Part shown: one piece after another, positions 44,379 through 56,533 of the stretch
Numbering within the stretch: the stretch's first letter is position 1
Layout: each line of letters opens with the position of its first letter
NCBI GenBank assembly: GCA_021292105.1
Contig: CM037868.1
Location: forward strand, 28,168,139 to 28,232,138
Direction: 5' to 3'
Source of the DNA: Anadara kagoshimensis
Taxonomy: Eukaryota > Mollusca > Bivalvia > Arcoida > Arcidae
DNA length: 64,000 nt
The notes under the pieces: generated by a model
The model's database searches: none
Seen by the model: the letters and a program-made list of their open reading frames with translations, nothing else
Told to the model about the DNA's origin: nothing
Program-made: the position numbers and the translations under genes

Positions 44379-45575
44379 CCTGAGCATAAGCTGTTACAGA
44401 AGACATTGGCTAACTCTGTTTGTATTTCCTTACCTGGTTAACCTGAGCATAAGCTGTTACAGAAGACATTGGCTAACTCTGTTTGTATTTCCTTACCTGG
44501 TTTACCTGAGCATAAGCTGGTACAGAAGACATTGGCTAACTCTGTTTGTATTTCCTTACCTGGTTTACCTGAGCATAAGCTGTTATAGAAGACATTGGCT
44601 AACTCTGTTTGTATTTCCTTACCTTGTTTACCTGAGCATAAGCTGTTACAGAAGACATTGGCTAACTCTGTTTGTATTTCCTTACCTTGTTTACCTGAGC
44701 ATAAGCTGTTACAGAAGACATTGGCTAACTCTGTTTGTATTTCCTTACCTGGTTTACCTGAGTATAAGCTGTTACAGAAGACATTGGCTAACTCTGTTTG
44801 TATTTCCTTACCTGGTTTACCTGAGCATAAGCTGTTACAGAAGACATTGGCTAACTCTGTTTGTATTTCCTTACCTGGTTTACCTGAGTATAAGCTGCTA
44901 CAGAAGACATTGGCTAACTCTGTTTGTATTTCCTTACCTGGTTTACCTGAGCATAAGCTGGTACAGAAGACATTGGCTAACTCTGTTTGTATTTCCTTAC
45001 CTGGTTTACCTGAGCATAAGCTGTTACAGAAGACATTGGCTAACTCTGTTTGTATTTCCTTACCTGGTTTACCTGAGCATAAGCTGTTACAGAAGACATT
45101 GGCTAACTCTGTTTGTATTTCCTTACCTGGTTTACCTGAGTATAAGCTGCTACAGAAGACATTGGCTAACTCTGTTTGTATTTCCTTACCTGGTTTACCT
45201 GAGCATCAGCTGGTACAGAAGACATTGGCTAACTCTGTTTGTATTTCCTTACCTGGTTTACCTGAGTATAAGCTGCTACAGAAGACATTGGCTAACTCTG
45301 TTTGTATTTCCTTACCTGGTTTACCTGAGCATCAGCTGGTACAGAAGACATTGGCTAACTCTGTTTGTATTTCCTTACCTGGTTTACCTGAGTATAAGCT
45401 GCTACAGAAGACATTGGCTAACTCTGTTTGTATTTCCTTACCTGGTTTACCTGAGCATCAGCTGGTACAGAAGACATTGGCTAACTCTGTTTGTATTTCC
45501 TTACCTGGTTTACCTGAGTATAAGCTGCTACAGAAGACATTGGCTAACTCTGTTTGTATTTCCTTACCTGTTTTA
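44379..45575. repeat. 63-bp minisatellite, 19 copies, with a dimeric higher-order region
   Basis: The unit begins CCTGAGCATAAGCTGTTACA, continues GAAGACATTGGCTAACTCTG and ends CCTTACCTGGTTTA. Variants at two sites give types such as GAGCATAAGCTGTTACAG, GAGTATAAGCTGCTACAG and GAGCATCAGCTGGTACAG. The last seven copies, from about 45135, strictly alternate the second and third types, a 126-bp higher-order unit. The 63-bp (21-codon) period leaves frames of 362 and 470 codons open; these are artefacts. The minus strand of each unit contains CCAGGTAAGG, a good donor-like site. Confidence 0.95.
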
Positions 45576-46761
45576 CATTTTAAATACAAGTACCAAATTA
45601 CAGCACAGTACTCAAGTTTAGATGAAAAGCTTGTGTTTCTATCATTTGCCATTTTTGACATTCAATATCTTATTAAAGAATGACTTGTTTTGCATGTAAT
45701 TTTGTATCCAGGTATAAAACATGTATTGAAACAAGGCACAAAAAGCATGACCGTGTCAAACAATCAGAAATGGGATAGACTGGTAACCTGTGGCTAAGAC
45801 CGAGACATATTTAAGATGTAGGCTTCTTAGGACAAGTAGAATTTTTATTTGCAAATACTTTAGCAGTGAGGGAAGCTGTAGAGGGGCCTCTATAAATTAC
45901 TCAAAATCTCAAATGAAAGACAAGTGGTATTTAATTTGAAAAAAACTTTGCTGTGGAAGAGTTTTGTAGGGCCTTTTTACACTTGTTGTAACTTAATTAA
46001 ACTAGAGAGTGTCCTGAAATATAACCCATAATATAAAGGGGTTATAATTGATATAATTAAAAAGGGGGGATAAAATCCTAAAAAATTACTTATTCTGTCA
46101 TCAAATGATGGGTCAGGTGATATCTGCAGACTTGTGGATATATATGTATACACTATTGGTCATCAGCGTTATTTGTAAGATGTAATGTTTTATACATGAC
46201 TGGCAGTAAGGTTTGTTTCACTTTGTCTTATTATAATGATAGTTTACAAGATACTTCATGGTTTGTTTAATGGCTGCCATGGTAACCACAGTGTGATAAA
46301 GGATAGAACCCACTAAATCATCTTAAAGTGCCTGAGTTCAATAAACAGTTGTTTATAACCAGGCCAAAACTATTTTCTGCTAGGTTACAAACTTGAGATA
46401 TCAGTGCCTTTAGGATACCATTTGTCAATATTGTCTGTCTGTCTTTCCATGTGAGTTAGCTCCAAAATCAGTCTATCTGGCTGTCTTAACATGCATTTTA
46501 GCTCCAAAGTTCTAAACTCTAGTTGTATAGTTCTATCAATATTCAACATTACAATGTTGTTCCTGTAAATATGTTGTACATGTGTTTCAAATATAAATTG
46601 ATTGTTTGAATTTCATCAAGTTACAGGAACTTTGTATAAAGCATTAATTCTCATCAGTACAAAATATATTGTACTCGTATATATATATATATATAACTTC
46701 AATATAGATTTGTGCTCATGTATCCTAGAATATCATTTCTACTCAAGTAAGTTCTGTACCT
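45576..46761. other. Intergenic or intronic DNA
   Basis: No gene could be supported. Confidence 0.5.
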
Positions 46762-46855
46762 GTCTAAGTGCTCTGGGGGTTTGATGTGTTAACCCTGGGA
46801 CTGGGTCTGTCTAAGTGCTCTGGGGGTTTGATGTGTTAATCCTGGGACTGGGTCT
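46762..46855. repeat. 47-bp direct repeat, 2 copies
   Basis: GTCTAAGTGCTCTGGGGGTT through CCTGGGACTGG occurs twice. Confidence 0.9.
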
Positions 46856-46960
46856 GGCCTAGAAGTAAAATGGGGTGTGTGTCATAACTACAACCATTCC
46901 ATGTTAGAATAAATAAGTTAGATATATATTAACCTATAATTGTTTTGTTTTATTTTTCAG

Positions 46961-47007
46961 AACAAAGTTCAATGTCTTAACCAGAAGTAGAAATCCTGTC
47001 CATCTAA
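46961..47007 (+). CDS. Candidate short internal exon (uncertain)
   Basis: A pyrimidine-rich acceptor (TTTATTTTTCAG) and a perfect donor (CTAA/GTAAGTAAT) frame 47 bp. One frame is open, encoding TKFNVLTRSRNPVHL with one base over at each side. No family resemblance is recognised, and no partner exon is certain. It may equally be an untranslated exon or chance. Confidence 0.25.
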
Positions 47008-47330
47008 GTAAGTAATACCTGATAAATACCTGTAAATATACTTAATCAAAATCTGTGGATGTACTGGATCTAGGGGGTTTGTGATATTACCGGTATCTTG
47101 TTATTGAGTTGTCTTGTCATTGGTATTTTATTGGTACAATTATGGAGCCAGGTACCCTATGGATTGTTAGGTTACAGTGGGTTGGGATTTAGTGGATAGT
47201 GGTGTAGTGTGTCACTGAGATCCTGTTTGTGTAGTGGACCATGGGATGTAGAGAAGATGCAGATGTACTGGTGAATTAACAATTTGATATCCAGACTATA
47301 AGTAGGTTTTGGAGGAATTAGGATTTCTAT

Positions 47331-47547
47331 GAATTGGTTGTTTGATTTTTGTCCCCTCTGTGAATTGGTTCAGTTTAATTTTTTCCCTTCTGTGAATTGG
47401 TTCAGTTTGATTTTTTCCCCTCTGTGAATTGGTTCAGTTTGATTTTTCCCCTCTGTGAATTGGTTCAGTTTGATTTTTCCCCTCTGTGAATTGGTTCAGT
47501 TTGATTTTTTCCCCTCTGTGAATTGGTTCAGTTTGATTTTTCCCCAC
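47331..47547. repeat. About 33-bp minisatellite, about 6.5 copies
   Basis: CTCTGTGAATTGGTTCAGTT then TGATTTTTTCCC, with a varying T-run. Both ends are degenerate. Confidence 0.92.
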
Positions 47548-48144
47548 TGGTTCAATGTAGTCACTAGATAATTTCTTCACAGTACAAATATAGACACCTT
47601 CTCATAAAGGTGTAATAATGAAGTATAACAGAACATATATAATGTTGAGTAATCTCGGTAACCTTTAACATGGATATTAAAATGTTCCCACACTTACATG
47701 TACATGTATGTTAGGAGTGTATTGTAGACTTAGACATCCTTGTTTGTTTCTTCCTGGTGGACTGGTACTTTACTCCACTGTATGGCAAGACTCAATTACT
47801 GGAAATCCCCTTCCTTGAGAGAAATTTCATTTTGGTGCTCTGAATATGTTAGTGCATGACACACTTATAGCAAAAAATATGTCAAGATGGCAAATTCAGG
47901 CTTTCACTAATCATTATGTAACATTTCTGTCAGCCATCCAAATATCTTCTCTACTAAAACTTTACTCTGTGTAAAGTCAGTTCTGGTGAATTTTGTTTTG
48001 TAGATCAAAACATTTTAATTTGAGTAATTTATTTGAATGTAATAGTCATGCATATTGATTTGTATGAAACAGAAGTGGTTGAAGTCTCAATCACTTACTT
48101 CATTCATTATGTCCTTGATTCACAAGATGCCAAATACATAGGCA
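47548..48144. other. Intergenic or intronic DNA
   Basis: Nothing recognised. Confidence 0.5.
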
Positions 48145-49612
48145 TAATCAAACACAACTTCACATAAACATTAAATCTAATCAAACACATTCTCACATAA
48201 ACAGTGAATGTAATCAAACACATTCTCACATAAGCAGTAAGTGTAATCAAACACATTCTCACATAAGCAGTGAATGTAATCAAACACATTCTCACATAAA
48301 CATTAAATCTAATCAAACACATTCTCACATAAACAGTGAATGTAATCAAACACATTCTCACATAAGCAGTAAGTGTAATCAAACACATTCTCACATAAAC
48401 AGTTAATGTAATCACACACACTCTCACATAAACAGTAAATCTAATCAAACACATTCTCACATAAACAGTGAATGTAATCAAACACATTCTCACATAAGCA
48501 GTGAATGTAATCAAACACATTCTCACATAAGCAGTATAATCAAACACATTCTCACATAAGCAGTAAGTGTAATCAAACACATTCTCACATCAACAGTAAA
48601 TGTAATCAAGCACATTCTCACATAAGCACTAAGTGTAATCAAACACATTCTCACATCAACAGTGAATGTAATCAAACACATTCTCACATAAGCAGTGAAA
48701 GTAATCACACACATTCTCACATTAACTGTGAATGTAATCATGCACATTTTCACATAAATGGTGAATGTAATCAAACACATTCTCACATTAACATAGCATG
48801 TATGTAATCAAACACATTCTCACATTAACATAGCATGTATGTAATCAAACACATTCTCACATTTACAGTGAATGTAATCACACAAATTTAAACATAATCA
48901 GTGAATGTAATCACACACATTTTCACATAAACAGAGCATGTAATCAAACACATTCTCACATAAACAGTGAATGTAATCAAACACATTCTCACATTAACAG
49001 GGAATGTAATCAAACACATTCTCACATAAGCAGTAAGTGTAATCAAACATATTCTCGCATCAACAGTGAATGTAATCAAACACATTCTCACATTAACATA
49101 GCATGTAATCAAACACATTCTCACATAACAGTGAATGTAATCACACACATTTTCACATAAACAGTGAATGTAATCACACACATTTTCACATAAACAGTGA
49201 ATGTTATCACACACATTTTCACATAAACAGGTAATGTAATCACACACATTCTCACATAAACAGTTAATGTAATCACACACATTCTCACATAAACAGTAAA
49301 TGTAATCACACACATTTTCACATAAACAGTGAATGTAATCACACACATTCTCACATAAACAGTTAATGTAATCACACACATTCTCACATAAACAGTAAAT
49401 GTAATCACACACATTTTCACATAAACAGTGAATGTAATCAAACACATTCTCACATAAGCAGTAAGTGTAATCAAACACATTCTCACATAAGCAGTAAGTG
49501 TAATCAAACACATTCTCACATAAGCAGTAAGTGTAATCAAACACATTCTCACATAAGCAGTAAGTGTAATCAAACACATTCTCACATAAGCAGTGAGTAA
49601 TCAAATGCATTC
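48145..49612. repeat. 33-bp minisatellite, about 44 copies
   Basis: The unit begins TAATCAAACACATTCTCACA and ends TAAGCAGTGAATG. AGTAAGTG, AACAGTTA and TCACACACATTTTC variants group in neighbourhoods. The 33-bp (11-codon) period produces long minus-strand artefact frames. A few units contain a TAGCATGTATG insertion (near 48790-48850). Confidence 0.95.
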
Positions 49613-50109
49613 ATACATTTTAAACAGTGGAAAACAATTGTAATGCTAGACATTGATTTATAATTAATGTTTAGTCATTATTTAAGATTGATTTGTCCGT
49701 TTTTAAGGATTTTGTCAATTAATATAAATTATCAGATTTCACTATCAGTAATTGTATTGATTTGTGATATTTATTTAACACTATCACTCTTACAATGACA
49801 TGAATCATAATGTTTAGATTTGTCCAATATTTCATTTGTCTGTCAGGATCTCTGTAGTAGTATAGGGAACTCCACAATGGAGATGCTTGTAGAGATCTGA
49901 TTCATTAGATAATAATATAATGTTCTTTGTACAACTAAATTAACATCATTTAAAATTTCATCTATCTGTTCCTCAATCCAGTCTATGGTTCCATCTGCCC
50001 TATTTTTAGTTTCCTTTTTCTATCTATCATTTACACAAGTTTTCCTTTTAAATACAAAATAAATAATTCAATGTATTATTTTTAATGTTAATTTTAAAAG
50101 CTCTCCCTT
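49613..50109. other. Intergenic or intronic DNA
   Basis: Nothing recognised. Confidence 0.5.
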
Positions 50110-50979
50110 CATCAACAAGTTCTACAGCATCTCCCTAGAAAGCCCAAATCAACCAGTTCTCCAGCATCTCACCTAGGAAGCTCTCTGACAACAAGTTCTT
50201 CAGCATCTCCCTAGAAAGCCCAAATCAACCAGTTCTCCAGCATCTCACCTAGGAAGCTCTCCAACAAGTTCTTCAGCATGTTCCCTAGAAACTCCCATAA
50301 GAAGCCTCCAATCAACAAGTTATACATCATCTCCCCTTGGAAGCCCTAATCAACCAGTTCTCCAGCATCTCGTCAAGGAAGCTCTCCGACAACAAGTTCT
50401 TTAGCATCTCCCTAGAAAGCCCAAATCAACCAGTTCTCCAGCATCTTGTCTAGGAAGCTCTCCGACAACAAGTTCTTCAGCATCTTCCCTAGAAACTCCC
50501 ATAGGAAGCCTCCAATCAACAAGTTATATATCATCTCCCCTAGGAAGCCATAATTAACCAGTTTTCCAGAATCTCCCTTAGGAAGCCAAAATCAACCAGT
50601 TCTCCAGCATCTGGCCTAGGAAGTTCTCCGACAACAAATTCTTTAGCATCTTCCCTAGAAACTCCCATAGGAAGCCTCCAATCAACAAGTTATATATCAT
50701 CTCCCCTAGGAAGCCCTAATCAACAAGTTCTCCAGCATCTCCCCTAGGAAGCCCTTATCAACCAGTTCTCCAGAATCTACCTTTGGAAGCCCAAATCAAC
50801 CAGTTCTCCAGCATCTCGCCTAGGAAGCTCTCTGTCAACAAGTTCTTCAGCATCTTCCCTAGAAACTCCCATAGGAAGCCTCCAATCAACAAGTTATATA
50901 TCATCTCCCCTAGGAAGCCATAATCAACCAGTTCTCCAGAATCTCTCTTAGGAAGCCCCCAATCAACAAGTTCTGCAGT
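50110..50979. repeat. Degenerate 36-40 bp repeat mosaic
   Basis: Variants of AATCAACCAGTTCTCCAGCA-TCTCNCCTAGGAAGC recur about 22 times. Subtypes (GACAACAAGTTCTTCAGC; CCAATCAACAAGTTATA) recur in a similar order, giving a rough higher-order period of a little under 200 bp. Confidence 0.85.
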
Positions 50980-52550
50980 ACTCCTCCCCTGCAGAGTTAC
51001 CCCCCCCCCCCCCTTCCCATCTGGATGTTGAACCTTGTCATAATAGCATCATTGAGTGAGTGTAGTATGAGTGTTGTGTATATAAATATATTGAGCTTTT
51101 TATAGCTACAGAAGGTTATCAGTATGGGTTATGTTTTAGAGATAACTGCTGCAGTAATCCTGGGATAGCAGGAACATCAATTTGTTACAATACTGCCTTA
51201 TAATGTAGTACAGTCATTTAAAATGGAAGAAACTTTAGTCCAACTTTTTTGTCAATTCAGCAGTTTTACTGTTATACTATGTTAGTGAGGAAATGGCAGA
51301 TAATGGTGAGTTATTACAGTTTATTAATAATGATAGACATATTAGTAATAGATGAAGAAGGAATTTTAACTTTGTAAGGGATTTATATGTTTTATGTAAA
51401 AATAATTTTCAGATTAGTTGAAGAATAAAGACCTTCACAAAGCCCTTACTTAACCTTGGTTCTATATATATAGACAGACGAGAAGCCAGAGATAGAACTT
51501 TGTCAGCTGTACATTCCTTACAGTCTCTCTTTACTGAATTCTGATTCACTAACATATTCTGAATCTTATTGGAAACTTCACTATTTAATACATGTCTTAC
51601 ATTGATGTGACTATTTTACAACATAAGTTATTGCTGTCTCTCTTCTGTTGATATAATACTGAAGTTGATCCATCAACATAACTATAGAGATATCTGTCCT
51701 TAACATCCAAAATGTTAAAACAAAACCTGTATAAAGCCTTAGCCTGTATATAGTTACTATATATTTCTATTTAATTTTATTGTATTGTACATTTACACAT
51801 GTATGTTAACCCCATGTTGATAAGTATCCCCCCCCCCATTGGTATAAGATAAATCACAGATAAGTACTTCCTCCTCAAATCTACATTTAATGATGTCAGA
51901 ATTTATAAATCAAACTGCTCAGACCCAGATACATTTATTTTTATAGGAAATTCTGCCACAATTTTCTTATCTGCTGATTTATTTGGAAAATCTTGTAATT
52001 TAGAGATAAAATGTTAACAGGTGATATTTAAAGGGAGGTAACTGAATATTTGTATCGGGGGGAAATATGAATTAAACAGTCATGACTTTTAATTAGTAGA
52101 CTGTAACATTTATATTCCTGGTTGAGTCAGACTCTCCATTCACACCATATTTAATTTAGAAATGATTGTCATTGCATCATTTGAACATTTAACTGGTACT
52201 AAAAAATAGTGTAAAAATGACACGATCTGGTCATTTTACTTCTGACATGGAATGTGTATATGTACATTGATAGTTATCATACATGTCCTAAATAATTTGA
52301 TCATATGGTTTATTTGCTGCATTTTTTTCAGCATAAAATGGATTATATTTTAAAATGGAAAGATATTATTTTAAAATTTCACAGTGACATTAAGAATATA
52401 ATAAGATATTTACCTTGGCATCTGGATTTGAAGATCACAGATTGACTACAAGTGTACATATGTAACTGGTAATGTCTGTATATATAATGTCTATATATTT
52501 AAATAAAATACTGGTAATTTTTATAGGACATTAAACTTCATTTCACATCT
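50980..52550. other. Non-coding DNA with C-runs
   Basis: A C-run lies at about 50999-51013 and another near 51828. No gene was supported. A possible mini-exon near 51257-51304 is discussed under rejected items. Confidence 0.5.
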
Positions 52551-52843
52551 TTACTCAAAAGGTTCATTTGACATTCTCTTGCTTAATTCCTTACTTCAAC
52601 TTAGGTTCAACTGACACCCAAAATGTTCTAATGATAATCATTTACTCAGCCACTCACTTGGAAGGTTCAACTTATATGTACTTGCTGTGCTCAATCACTT
52701 AAAAGGTTCAACAGGCAATCACTTAACTGAATCACTGACTCAGAAGGTTCAACTGACAATCGACAACCAATTACTTAATTCACTCATTCAGAAAGTTCAA
52801 CTGGCAAAATCTTAATCAAATCACTAACTCAAAAGAACCAACT
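52551..52843. repeat. Degenerate leading copies of the next array
   Basis: Worn phrases such as AAGGTTCAACT, GGCAATCACTTA and CACTCACTTGGAAGG recur at 40-60 bp spacing and grade into the regular array. Confidence 0.75.
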
Positions 52844-54363
52844 GGCAATCACTTACTCAGGAGATTCAATTGGCAATCACTTACTCAGAAGATTCAATTG
52901 GCAATCACTTACTCAGGAGATTCAATTGGCAATCACTTACTCAGAAAATTCAATTGGCAATCACTTACTCAGGAGATTCAATTGGCAATCACTTACTCAG
53001 AAGATTCAATTGACAATCACTTACATGTACTCAGAAAATTCAATTGGCAATCACTTACTCAGAAGATTCAATTGGCAATCATTTACTCAGAAGATTCAAC
53101 TGGCAATCACTTACTCAGAAGATTCAATTGGCAATCACTTACTCAGAAGATTCAACTGGCAATCACTTACTCAGAAGATTCAATTGGCAATCACTTACTC
53201 AGTCACTTAATCAGAAGATTCAATTGGCAATCACTTAATCAGAAGATTCAATTGGCAATCACTTACTCAGAAGATTCAATTGGCAATCACTTACTCAGAA
53301 GATCCAGCTGGCAATCACTTACTCAGAAGATTCAATTGGCAATCACTTACTCAGAAGATCCAGCTGGCAATCACTTACTCAGAAGATTCAATTGGCAATC
53401 ACTTACTCAGTCACTCACTCAGAAGATTCAATTTGCAATCACTTACTCAGAAGATTCAATTGGCAATCACTTACTCAGAAGATTCAATTGGCAATCACTT
53501 ACTCAGAAGATTCAATTGGCAATCACTTACTCAGAAGATTCAATTGGCAATCACTTACTCAGAAGATCCAACTGGCAATCACTTACTCAGAAGATTCAAT
53601 TGGCAATCACTTACTTAATTCACACACTTAGAAGGTTCAACTGGCAATCACTTACTCAATCACACACTTAGAAGGTTCAACTGTCAATCACTTACTCAAT
53701 CACTCACTTAAAAGGTTCAACTGGCAATCCCTTACTCAATCACTCACTTAGAAAGTTCAACTGGCAATCACTTACTCAATCACACACTTAGAAGGTTTAA
53801 CTGGCAATCACTTACTCAATCACTCACTTAGAAGGTTCAACTGGCAATCCCTTACTCAATCACTCACTTAGAAGGTTCAACTGGCAATCACTTACTCAAT
53901 CACTCACTTAAAAGGTTCAACTGGCAATCCCTTACTCAATCACTCACTTAGAAAGTTCAACTGGCAATCACTTACTCAATCACACACTTAGAAGGTTCAA
54001 CTGGCAATCACTTACTCAATCACTCACTTAAAAGGTTCAACTGGCAATCCCTTACTCAATCACTCACTTAGAAGGTTCAACTGGCAATCACTTACTCAAT
54101 CACTCACTTAAAAGGTTCAACTGGCAATACCTTACTCAATCACTCACTTAAAAGGTTCAACTGGCAATCACTTACTCAATCACTCACTTAGAAGGTTCAA
54201 CTGGCAATCACTTACTCAATCACTCACTTAGAAGGTTCAACTGGGAATCACTTACTCAATCACTCACTTAGAAGGTTCAACTGGGAATCACTTACTCAAT
54301 CACTCACTCAGAAGGTTCAACTGGCAATCACTTACTCAATCACTCACTTAGAAGGTTCAATTG
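52844..54363. repeat. Two-phase minisatellite: 28-bp block then 40-bp block
   Basis: From 52844 to about 53612 the unit is 28 bp (GGCAATCACTTACTCAGAAG, ATTCAATT), about 26 copies. From about 53613 to 54363 it is 40 bp (GGCAATCACTTACTCAATCA, CTCACTTAGAAGGTTCAACT), about 19 copies. The 40-bp unit is the 28-bp unit with 12 extra bases of CACTCA-type sequence. Occasional 40-bp forms already occur within the 28-bp block (near 53195 and 53405). Confidence 0.95.
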
Positions 54364-54734
54364 ATAATTACTTCCATTATTCATGGTTTAGGTGGAAGGT
54401 TGTTTAGAATTTATACGGTAATTGGTAATTACTCCCATTATCCATGTTTTCTCATTATCTGACTCCAATTAAGAAGAGAAATACTTAATGTTGTAAGTTG
54501 AGAATTTCAACAAGTTATAAATTCAGCTGGGACAGATTAATGCTAGTTTTTAAGGTGTCAAAACTTTAAACAATTATCCACTAATATTCAATCTGCAAGT
54601 TTTCTATTAGCTAAAGGTGAAGAAATCTAAGAAATTGAACTGATGAAAAGCCATTAGTATATTATGTTTTGTTTTTACTGTATTTACTAAGTTGTTTTGT
54701 TGTAAGAAGAGTTATTGCTACATCAGTCTATTTA

Positions 54735-56500
54735 GAGCTGAAACGAATACCAAATTTAGGATTCGAATATTGATGGGCTGTTATTCTAATCCTATTGGAA
54801 TATTCGGCAAATACGTGTGTAAACTTTACATTTTAATGTTCTCCTCCAAAACTACTGGGCCAAATTTTATGAAACTTGGCGATTATCATGCCTGGTTAAC
54901 AGCCTTTCAAAATTGTGTTCGGGGTTTGGCCACGCCCAACAAGATGGCCACCATTACTAAAAATAGCAAAAAGACAAAAAAAAACCTTCTTCTCTGAAAC
55001 CAAAAGTTGCAGGCAAATTTTGATTGGATATTTAGATTCAGCATACCTGGGAACATTAAAATTGTGTTTTTCATGAAAATTGAAAGAAAAATAGGTTATG
55101 CGTTTTTTGTGTAAAATTATGTAATTTGAAAATGAGACATTTATTGTTATAACTCAATAACGGCTGAAGATAATTGTATGGAGTTTTCACTGTTGATCTT
55201 GTCTTGCTATTTTCTTCCAAAAGATGTCAAGGTCAAAGGTCAAGGTCATGTCCCTGTTTTTGACCTTTGATAAAAAATGCTATTTTTTAAACATTTTAGA
55301 TGATATTGGCATGGGATTTTCAGTTAATTGTAGGTATTGACATGACGATCATTTTGATACATAGATCAAGGTCATGAGTTCAAAGGTCAAGGTCAAGGAT
55401 GCACAACTATTTCCGTTATAGTTGATTATCTGCAAAACTATTAACTTTTTGAATAGGCATACATATTAGAATATTGTAGGTAATGGCACAATGATAATTT
55501 TGATATATAGATAAAGGTCATGGGTTCAAAGGTCAAGGTCAGAGATGGGAAAGAATACGGAAATGGTTAATTATCTAGAAAACTATTAACTTTTTGTATA
55601 GACATGTATATTAGAATATTGTAGGAATTGATTTAACGATCACTTTGATATATAGATTTAGGTCATGGGTTCAAAGGTCAAGGTCACAGATGCAAATCAA
55701 TACCAAAATGGTTAATTATTTGGAAAAACTATTAACTTTTTGTATAGATATGTATATTAGAATATTGTAGGTTTTGATTTAACGATCATTTTGATTTATA
55801 GATTAATGCCATGGGTTCAAAGGTCAAGGTCACAGATGCGAAAGATTACCGAAATCTAGGTTTCCATAAATTTAAAATAATTAGTAGCCAAATTTCCAAA
55901 ATTTGTGAAAATATAGTCCTTTTTAAAGTATTTTTCCACAAATTTGCTAAAATAGGTTACTTTTTGAAAGAATTCCTCAGAAATTAGTAGCCAATGGCGA
56001 TTTTGGCTACCAGGAATGGTAACATAGCCGAAATGGTTCATTATCTCGAACTATAAACTTTTTGTATAAACATGTATATTAGAATATTGTAGAAGTTGGT
56101 TTAACAATCATTTTGATATATAGATTAAGGTCATGGGTTTAAAGGTCAAGGTTACAGATGGGAAAGGATATTGAAATGGTTAATTATCTCGAAAACTTTT
56201 AACTTTTTGTATAGGCATGTATATTCGAATATTGAAGGTAATGGTCTAGATGAAGGTCGTAGTTTTATACTTTTGTTTTTACTTTTTTAGCTGTTATAAA
56301 TAATGTATTGTAGCTAGACTATATATATATTATATGTAGCATTCTCGGGACAAGGTATGATTAATTTGAAAAATCTTTGCATTTAATTCTGCCTTACTGC
56401 TGAAAATAAGGAGTTCTCTTTAATAAATGTCATTGACCATTGAACCTCTGCATAAGATATGCCTCAGGTGAGCGTTAAGGCCCATGGGCCTCTTGTATTA
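54735..56500. repeat. Dispersed repeat with an internal 145-bp tandem region
   Basis: The first part contains GGCCAAATTTTATGAAACTT and GGTTTGGCCACGCCC. Then about six copies of a 144-147 bp unit follow, with TTCAAAGGTCAAGGTCA at 55381, 55527, 55672, 55818 and 56140. The end is CAGGTGAGCG ... the perfect palindrome GGCCCATGGGCC (56479-56490) ... TCTTGTA. From memory, similar ends are frequent in dispersed repeats of bivalve genomes. No protein was found. The 101-codon frame at 54692-54997 lies in this repeat and is not supported. Confidence 0.7.
55856..56027. mobile_element. MITE copy 2, 172 bp, with 7-bp target duplication
   Basis: The termini are CTAGGTTTCC and the complement of CTATGTTACC. 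CCGAAAT flanks both sides (55849-55855 and 56028-56034). The element interrupts the tandem unit of the surrounding dispersed repeat. It is the reverse-orientation relative of 37754-37926, sharing TTAGTAGCCAAATTTCC, AAATATAGT, TTTGCTAAAATAGGTTACTT and CCAATGGCGATTTTGGCTAC. Confidence 0.9.
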
Positions 56501-56533
56501 ATAAAAATAAAGAGAGAAAGGAAGCATCTGAAA

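Noticed and set aside
44209..45621. 470- and 362-codon open frames over the 63-bp array
   Set aside because: The period is 21 codons and several frames are open at once. No single-copy start or end shows coding features, and the adjacent unique DNA is a dead transposase on the other strand.
48107..49610. Minus-strand frames of 154-240 codons with CLCENVFDY-type repeats
   Set aside because: 33-bp minisatellite artefact with several overlapping frames.
51257..51304. Possible mini-exon encoding VLLLYYVSEEMADN between a TTTTTTGTCAATTCAG acceptor and a GTGAGTT donor
   Set aside because: It is phase-compatible with the 46961-47007 candidate, but it is very short and no family is recognised. AT-rich DNA offers many such pairs. 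Left out as a feature.
52898..53671. 257-codon frame over the 28-bp array
   Set aside because: The 28-bp unit lacks stops in all frames; the peptide merely cycles through the three frames.
54692..54997. 101-codon plus-strand open frame
   Set aside because: It lies in a dispersed repeat (GGCCAAATTTTATGAAACTT and related phrases) and ends in a Lys-rich run from an A-tract. No domain seen.
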